64,000 bases of DNA, from contig SLRS01000039.1 in NCBI GenBank assembly GCA_007130855.1, positions 1 to 64,000 on the forward strand, read 5' to 3'. The notes under the pieces are model-generated. The model was not told the DNA's origin. It did not search any database and saw nothing but the letters and a program-made list of their open reading frames with translations. The DNA comes from Trueperaceae bacterium (GTDB taxonomy: Bacteria > Deinococcota > Deinococci > Deinococcales > Trueperaceae). Positions within the stretch are counted from its first letter, which is position 1. Every line of letters starts with the position of its first letter. Below, piece after piece: positions 59,244 through 64,000 of the stretch. The position numbers and the translations under genes are program-made.

Positions 59244-59250
59244 GCGGGAC

Positions 59251-60195
59251 GTGGACATGGACCTTCGTACCTTCGACGCCCCCGGCGGGGAACGCCTCGA
59301 CGTGGCGATCGCGCACGCGCTCGCTCTCTCGCGCACGCGTGCGCGCGACCTCGTCGACGAGGGTTTCGTCACGATCGACGGGCGCCCCGTGGGCAAGCCC
59401 GCCACCATCTTGCGGGGCGACGAGATCGTCTCGGTGATGATCCCGCCCGCGCGGCCCCTGATGGTGGAGGCGGAGGACGTCGCGCTCACGGTGATCTTCG
59501 AGGACGAGCACCTCGCGGCCATCGACAAGCCGCCGGGCATGACCGCGCACCCGACCGCCACGGTGCGAACCGGCACGGTCGTGAACGCCCTCCTCGGCCG
59601 CATGCCGCTGTCGAAGGATCGTCACCAGGATCCAAGCGCCGATGCCTATCGCCCCGGCATCGTGCATCGCCTCGACAAGGAGACCTCGGGCGTGATGGTG
59701 GTAGCCAAGCACGACGCGGCACACCGGGCGCTCGCCGCGGCCTTCAAGCGCCGCCTCACCGAGAAGGCTTACGTCGCCATCGCCGTGGGCAGTATCGACG
59801 ACGGCGTGGTGGTGGATGCGCCGATCGGGCGCCATCCGGTGAAGCGCCAGCAGATGAGCGTCGGAGGCTCCAACGCGCGCTCGGCCAGCACGCAGTTCCG
59901 CGTGCTCGCACGGTTGGGCGGCCACACGCTGGTGCGCGCCAAGCCGCACAGCGGCCGCACGCACCAGATCCGCGTGCACCTGGCCTACCTGGGCGCGCCC
60001 ATCTTGGGAGACCTGGTGTACGGCCGCCCCTCGGACGTCATCGGGCGGCATGCGCTCCACGCCCAGCAGTTGACGCTGCCGCACCCCGTCGATCACCTCG
60101 CGATCACCTTCAGCGCACAGGTCCCGGCCGACATGGTACAGGCCTGGCTGCGCCTCGGCGGCACCTGGCCGCCGTCCGACTTCCCCGATCTGTGA
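59251..60195 (+). CDS. rluD: RluD-type 23S rRNA pseudouridine synthase
   Basis: This 314-residue RluA/RluD-family enzyme converts uridines of 23S rRNA to pseudouridine. An S4 RNA-binding domain (about 14-72, RARDLVDEGFVTIDG) precedes the catalytic domain with D142 in GIVHRLDKETSG and the late KPHSGRTHQIRVHLA block. Either GTG 59251 or ATG 59257 can be the start; GTG sits seven bases after the -10. Assignment to RluD rather than another RluA-family member rests on the S4 domain and overall length. Confidence 0.88.
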   Translation: MDMDLRTFDAPGGERLDVAIAHALALSRTRARDLVDEGFVTIDGRPVGKPATILRGDEIVSVMIPPARPLMVEAEDVALTVIFEDEHLAAIDKPPGMTAHPTATVRTGTVVNALLGRMPLSKDRHQDPSADAYRPGIVHRLDKETSGVMVVAKHDAAHRALAAAFKRRLTEKAYVAIAVGSIDDGVVVDAPIGRHPVKRQQMSVGGSNARSASTQFRVLARLGGHTLVRAKPHSGRTHQIRVHLAYLGAPILGDLVYGRPSDVIGRHALHAQQLTLPHPVDHLAITFSAQVPADMVQAWLRLGGTWPPSDFPDL

Positions 60196-60197
60196 GG

Positions 60198-60203
60198 TAG
60201 CAT
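60198..60203 (+). promoter_or_regulatory. -10 element of the SDR-M20-DUF1538 operon
   Basis: TAGCAT, directly after the rluD stop, gives a leader of about 36 bases carrying GGAGG (60234-60238) seven bases before GTG 60246. Confidence 0.45.
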
Positions 60204-60245
60204 TCCTCAGCCGCATGCGTTTGCAACGCCCTCGGAGGACCTTCG

Positions 60246-61037
60246 GTGACCGACCCCAGCGATTACCGCCAGCTGTTCGACCTGTCCGGTCGCCACGCCC
60301 TCGTGATCGGCGGCGCCTCGGGCATCGGCGCCGCTTGCGCGCTCGGCCTAGCCGACCACGGCGCCAGCGTGACCATCGCCGACTTGACCCAGGCCGCCGC
60401 CGACGTCACCGCCGCACGTCTGCGCGAGCGCGGCGCCCAGGCCCAGGCCGTGACGCTCGACATCACCGACGAGGTGTCGGTGGAGCGCGTGCTCGGCGAG
60501 CTCAGTGCCCTCGACGTCTTGGTCTGCACGCCGGCCGTGAACGTCCGCAGACGGCTGTTGGAGTACAGCACCGAGGACTTCGATCGCGTCATCGGCCTGA
60601 ACCTGCGCGGGAGCTTCTTCGTGATGCGTGCCGCCGGTCGGCGCATGGCCGCACAGGAACGCGGCTCGATCGTGATGTTCTCGTCCATCCGCGCGCAGGT
60701 GGTGGAGCCCGGCCAGGGCGCCTACGCGGCCACCAAGGCCGGCACGCTGCAGCTGATCCGGGCGCTGGCGGCCGAGTTGGGACCGCACGGCGTGCGCGCC
60801 AACGCCGTCGCACCGGGCGTGGTCGAGACACCGCTCACGGCTCCCATCAAGGCCGACCCCGACTGGTACCGCGCCTACGCCGAGCGTTCCGCCCTGGGTC
60901 GCTGGGCGCAACCGTCCGAGATGGTGGGTGCGGTGGTCTTCCTGGCCTCGGACGCCGCCTCCTTCGTCACCGGCACGCTACTACTGGTCGACGGCGGCTG
61001 GACCGCCGTCGACGGTCGCTTCGCGCCGCCGCTGTGA
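60246..61037 (+). CDS. SDR-family oxidoreductase
   Basis: This 263-residue short-chain dehydrogenase has the binding motif GGASGIG (22-28), the catalytic S147, Y160 and K164 (YAATKAG) and the PGVVETPLT block of classical SDRs. Activity on an alcohol or ketone is expected, but the substrate is not predictable. GTG 60246 has GGAGG seven bases upstream. The M20 gene starts seven bases after its stop, so they are likely cotranscribed. Confidence 0.87.
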   Translation: MTDPSDYRQLFDLSGRHALVIGGASGIGAACALGLADHGASVTIADLTQAAADVTAARLRERGAQAQAVTLDITDEVSVERVLGELSALDVLVCTPAVNVRRRLLEYSTEDFDRVIGLNLRGSFFVMRAAGRRMAAQERGSIVMFSSIRAQVVEPGQGAYAATKAGTLQLIRALAAELGPHGVRANAVAPGVVETPLTAPIKADPDWYRAYAERSALGRWAQPSEMVGAVVFLASDAASFVTGTLLLVDGGWTAVDGRFAPPL

Positions 61038-61044
61038 GCTGAGC

Positions 61045-62313
61045 ATGCGACCCCTCGAGCTCGAGGTGCAGGCGCTGGCTCGCGCGGCGGCGGCCGCGGT
61101 CGACGCCGCGCGCGTGGTGCGCCTCGCCCAGGCACTCGTGCGGGTGCGCAGCGTGGCCGAACCCGCCGCGGGCGCCACCGAGGCCGCCTGTGCGGCGCTC
61201 GTCGCCGACACGCTGCGCGGCGCGGGCTTCGCCCCGGTCAGCCAGGAGGTGGCGCCCCAGCGGCCGAACGTGATCTGCGACTGGGCCGGCAGCGACTTCG
61301 ACCCCGCGCGCCATCGCACGCTGCTGTTCGAGGGGCACAGCGACGTGGTCACCGAGGGTGATCGATCGCGCTGGCGTCACGATCCGTTCGGCGCCGAGCT
61401 CGAGGAGGGGCCCGACGGGGAGCGGCTGTACGGCCGCGGCAGCGCCGACATGAAGGGCGGCGTCGCCGCCGCGATCGTAGCGCTGGAGGCCGTGCGCCAA
61501 ACGTGCCCCACGCTCACCGGACGCATCCGGCTCGGAATCGTGGTAGACGAAGAAGGCATGATGCTCGGAATCAAGGACTTCATCGCGCGTGGCTGGGCCG
61601 ACGACGTGGACGGAGCCATCATCTGCGAGCCCGAGGAGCAGGAGTTGTGCCTGGTGCAGAAGGGTGCCATGCGGTTGCACGTGCGGGTCCGCGGCGTGAT
61701 GGCGCACGGGGCCATGCCCTACGCAGGCGTCAACCCGATCGCGGGCCTCATTCGCTTCCTCAGCGCCGTCGAGGACCTCCAGGAGGCCGAGCAGGCGTGC
61801 CTGGGGCCGCACGAGCACCTGGGCCTCCCCTGGCTCACGCCGACCGTCGTCGCTGCGCCCGTCCGCGGCGAGGCGCAACTCAACGTGATGCCCGACGAGG
61901 CCTATGCCGCGCTCGACGTGCGCACAGTGCCGGGGCAGGACCACGACAGGCTCCATGCGCGCTTGCGGGAGGCGGCAGACGCGGTCGTACGGGCGACGCC
62001 GAGGCTCACCATCGAGCTCGAGTGGTTCGAGAGCCGCCCCTGGACCGAGACGCCGGCCGACGACCCACTGGTGCGCGCGCTCGCGCTGGCGTACCCGCTC
62101 GTCTTCGACCGCCCGGCCCCCTATGGCGGTGTTCCAGGCGCCACCGACGGCACCTTCTTGCGCGCCACGGCCGGCATACCGATCGTCACGGTGGGCCCCG
62201 GCGACCGCACCATCCCCCACCAGGTGGACGAGTTCGTGCGTACCGGCGACCTGGTGCAGGCCGCGCGACTGTACGCGGCCGCGGCGGTCACCTACTTGGC
62301 GGGTGAGGCATGA
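61045..62313 (+). CDS. M20 family metallo-hydrolase (ArgE/DapE type)
   Basis: This 422-residue zinc amidohydrolase/peptidase of the ArgE/DapE/CPG2 group shows the metal ligands FEGHSDVV, GRGSADMKGG and the catalytic pair in VVDEEGMML, plus a late histidine region (GPGDRTIPHQVDEF). It would deacylate an amino-acid derivative. ATG 61045 lies in weak ribosome context, close to the SDR stop, which suggests coupling. It overlaps the first DUF1538 gene by four bases. Confidence 0.86.
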   Translation: MRPLELEVQALARAAAAAVDAARVVRLAQALVRVRSVAEPAAGATEAACAALVADTLRGAGFAPVSQEVAPQRPNVICDWAGSDFDPARHRTLLFEGHSDVVTEGDRSRWRHDPFGAELEEGPDGERLYGRGSADMKGGVAAAIVALEAVRQTCPTLTGRIRLGIVVDEEGMMLGIKDFIARGWADDVDGAIICEPEEQELCLVQKGAMRLHVRVRGVMAHGAMPYAGVNPIAGLIRFLSAVEDLQEAEQACLGPHEHLGLPWLTPTVVAAPVRGEAQLNVMPDEAYAALDVRTVPGQDHDRLHARLREAADAVVRATPRLTIELEWFESRPWTETPADDPLVRALALAYPLVFDRPAPYGGVPGATDGTFLRATAGIPIVTVGPGDRTIPHQVDEFVRTGDLVQAARLYAAAAVTYLAGEA

Positions 62314-63014
62314 GTTTTGGTGACTTCCGCCGCGAGCTGATCGAGACCACGCTGTCGTTGGCGCCGGCGATGCTGTTCATGCTGATCGCCCAAGTGGTCT
62401 TCCTGCGGCTCCCGTGGGAGGAGTTCGCGCTGGTGCTGATCGGGCTCACGTGCACGGTGCTCGGCTTCGTGCTGTTCATCCAGGGCGCCAAGCTGGGACT
62501 GCTCCCGCTCGGCCAGGGGATCGGGACGGCGTTCATCGAGCGCCGGGCGCTACGGCCGTTGTTGGTGTTCGGGTTGCTCCTCGGCATCGTGTTGACCGTC
62601 GCCGAGCCGGACGTGCGCCTGCTCACGTACCAGATCGAGGACGTGTTCGGTGACGCGGTGAACCGCACGGCGCTCATCACCGCCGCCGCGATCGGGCTCG
62701 GCCTCTTCGCGGTGATCGCGCTGCTGCGCATCGCTTTGGTATGGCCGATCCACTACGCACTCATCCCCGGGTACGCACTCGCGCTGGGCCTCTCGCTCTT
62801 CGCCGACGAAACGACCGTGACACAGGCGTTCGACATAGGCGCGGTCACGACCGGGCCCATGACCGTGCCGTTCCTGATCGCCCTGGGGGTGGGCATCGCC
62901 TCGGTACTCGGAAGTCAGAGCCGCATGCGCGCCAGCTTCGGCATCATGGCGATCGGCTCGATCGGACCCGTCTTGGTGGTCATGATCTGGGGCATCGTGC
63001 GGAGTGCGTCATGA
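62310..63014 (+). CDS. DUF1538 membrane protein, first half-size gene
   Basis: This 234-residue protein has about six hydrophobic helices and the DUF1538 pattern GFVLFIQGAKLGLLPLGQGIG, then AFDIGAVTTGPMTVPF near the C-terminus. The full-length family is about twice this size and holds two such halves; here each half is its own gene. The family is unstudied but looks like a transporter. It overlaps the M20 gene by four bases (ATGA) and the second half by four bases. Confidence 0.8.
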   Translation: MSFGDFRRELIETTLSLAPAMLFMLIAQVVFLRLPWEEFALVLIGLTCTVLGFVLFIQGAKLGLLPLGQGIGTAFIERRALRPLLVFGLLLGIVLTVAEPDVRLLTYQIEDVFGDAVNRTALITAAAIGLGLFAVIALLRIALVWPIHYALIPGYALALGLSLFADETTVTQAFDIGAVTTGPMTVPFLIALGVGIASVLGSQSRMRASFGIMAIGSIGPVLVVMIWGIVRSAS

Positions 63015-63733
63015 GCATCGACCTGCACGCACTCCTGATCGAGGGCGCCGTCGAGGTGGTGGAGGCGACGCTGCCGGTGCTGGCCTTGATCGCCTTCTTC
63101 CAGTTCGTGGTCTTGCGGCGTGGCGTCAACCAACCGCGCGCCATCCTGATCGGCATCCTGATGGCGATGCTCGGGTTCTACCTGTTCATCGTCGGCGCCA
63201 AACTGAGCCTGATCCCCATGGGTGTCGCCATCGGCCAACTGCTCGCTGGCGCACCGGTCGGCGCCGTGCTGGCGTTCGCCTTCGTGCTCGGCGCCGCGGT
63301 GGCATTCGCCGAGCCGGCCGTGCGCATCCTGGCGTTCGAGATCGACGAGGTCTCGGCCGGCTCGCTGCGCAAGCGCTGGATCGCGAGCGCCGTGGCGCTC
63401 GGCGTCGGCCTCGCGGTGGCGGCGTCGGTGCTGCGCATCGTCCACGAGCTGCCGCTCGCGGCGGTGCTGGTCCCGGGCTATGCCCTGGCCATCGTGTTGA
63501 CGCTCTTCACACCGCGCGACATGGTTCCGGCTGCCTACGATGCCGGCGCCGTGGCCACCGGGCCCGTCGCGGTCAACTTCGTCTTGCCGCTGACGACCGG
63601 AATGGCGTTGGCATTGTGGGGTGAGGATGTGGGCGCGCTCGGGTTCGGCGTCGTCGGCATCATCGCGCTAGGGCCCATCATCAGCATGCTCGCGTTGAGC
63701 ATCCTGCTCCGCCGAAGGGATTCCGATGCCTGA
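63011..63733 (+). CDS. DUF1538 membrane protein, second half-size gene
   Basis: This 240-residue paralogue of the preceding protein has the matching blocks GFYLFIVGAKLSLIPMG and AYDAGAVATGPVAVNFVLP. The two probably form a heterodimer in place of the single fused protein. It overlaps the first gene by four bases and the P-II-like gene by eight bases, so all three are probably made together. Confidence 0.8.
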   Translation: MSIDLHALLIEGAVEVVEATLPVLALIAFFQFVVLRRGVNQPRAILIGILMAMLGFYLFIVGAKLSLIPMGVAIGQLLAGAPVGAVLAFAFVLGAAVAFAEPAVRILAFEIDEVSAGSLRKRWIASAVALGVGLAVAASVLRIVHELPLAAVLVPGYALAIVLTLFTPRDMVPAAYDAGAVATGPVAVNFVLPLTTGMALALWGEDVGALGFGVVGIIALGPIISMLALSILLRRRDSDA

Positions 63734-64000
63734 CAAGATTCGTTTCAAGCTGCTGGTCGCGATCGTGTCGCAGGGCCGCTGCTCCCCGCTGGTCGCAGCC
63801 GCGAAGGCGGCGGGTGCCGAGGGAGCCACCATCATCCGGGGACGCGGCACCGGCGTGCACGAGGGCGCCAAGTTCCTGGGCCTCCCCATCGAACCCGAGA
63901 AGGACGTCATGCTCGTCCTGGTGCCGGTGGACGTAGCCGAGGAGGTGCTCGACGCGATGGTCACGGCCGGCGAGCTCGACAAGCCCGGCCACGGCATCGT
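63726..64000 (+). CDS. P-II-like signal protein, cut by the window edge
   Basis: The first 91 residues of a P-II-family protein are visible (FKLLVAIVSQGRCSPLVAAAKAAGAEGATIIRG-like start, a short T-loop region RGTGVHEGAKFLGLPIEPEKDVMLVLVP, then the alpha-beta repeat). The residues that carry uridylylation in GlnB (the T-loop tyrosine) are not seen. Canonical P-II proteins bind ATP and 2-oxoglutarate and control transporters such as AmtB. ATG 63726 overlaps the DUF1538 stop by eight bases. It continues beyond base 64000. Confidence 0.82.
   Translation, partial: MPDKIRFKLLVAIVSQGRCSPLVAAAKAAGAEGATIIRGRGTGVHEGAKFLGLPIEPEKDVMLVLVPVDVAEEVLDAMVTAGELDKPGHGI

Overview
The window is a high-GC (roughly 70% by eye), densely packed bacterial chromosome segment. 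I count 49 protein genes, one of them cut by the right edge, and see no RNA gene, insertion sequence, prophage or CRISPR array. The best guess for the source is a Deinococcota bacterium, perhaps near Truepera. The reasons are: a diderm lipid-export gene set (lptF, lptG, lptD), a class II photolyase, a SARP-type regulator, and above all many start codons lying only 5-7 bases after a TAnnnT -10 hexamer. That last arrangement gives leaderless mRNAs, which are known to be common in Deinococcus. This placement is inference, because no rRNA is present.

Left part (1-8550): a short unknown ORF followed by a complete alternative complex III operon, actABCDEF, ending in a membrane-anchored cytochrome c. 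All its genes are joined by 1-8 base overlaps. It oxidises quinol and passes electrons to cytochrome c; no terminal oxidase genes are in view.

8598-24582: a YczE-like membrane protein, a secreted pullulanase coupled to a 2-hydroxyacid dehydrogenase, gyrB (TTG start), proA, an SDR protein, a PreP-like M16 protease, and a peptide-type ABC importer (binding protein and two permeases, no ATPase).

24590-42104: a 1071-residue SARP/NB-ARC regulator with an 11-bp-spaced direct-repeat array upstream, an amidohydrolase, a small RNHCP zinc-ribbon protein, a class II photolyase, an ABC-F ATPase with an extra C-terminal domain, a DUF3810 protease-like membrane protein, an MFS transporter, an M3 peptidase, a PAS/LOV-like-PAS-GGDEF-EAL protein, and thioredoxin reductase.

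42125-51862 is one long minus-strand run: nitrilase-like hydrolase, DUF4388 protein, trmB, pgeF, mazG, a Nudix hydrolase, a kinase with three ATP-cone-like repeats, an ABC-2 exporter pair and a SPOR protein.

51945-64000: an lptF-lptG-lptD-lipoprotein operon (lipid transport to the outer membrane), plsX convergent with it, rluD divergent from plsX, an SDR, an M20 deacylase, and a pair of half-size DUF1538 membrane proteins followed by a P-II-like gene that runs off the edge.

The points most worth following are the leaderless promoters (which fix many starts), the SARP repeat array, the split DUF1538/P-II module, the cysteine-less LOV-like sensor on the EAL protein, and an LptD that keeps the adjacent C-terminal cysteine pair.
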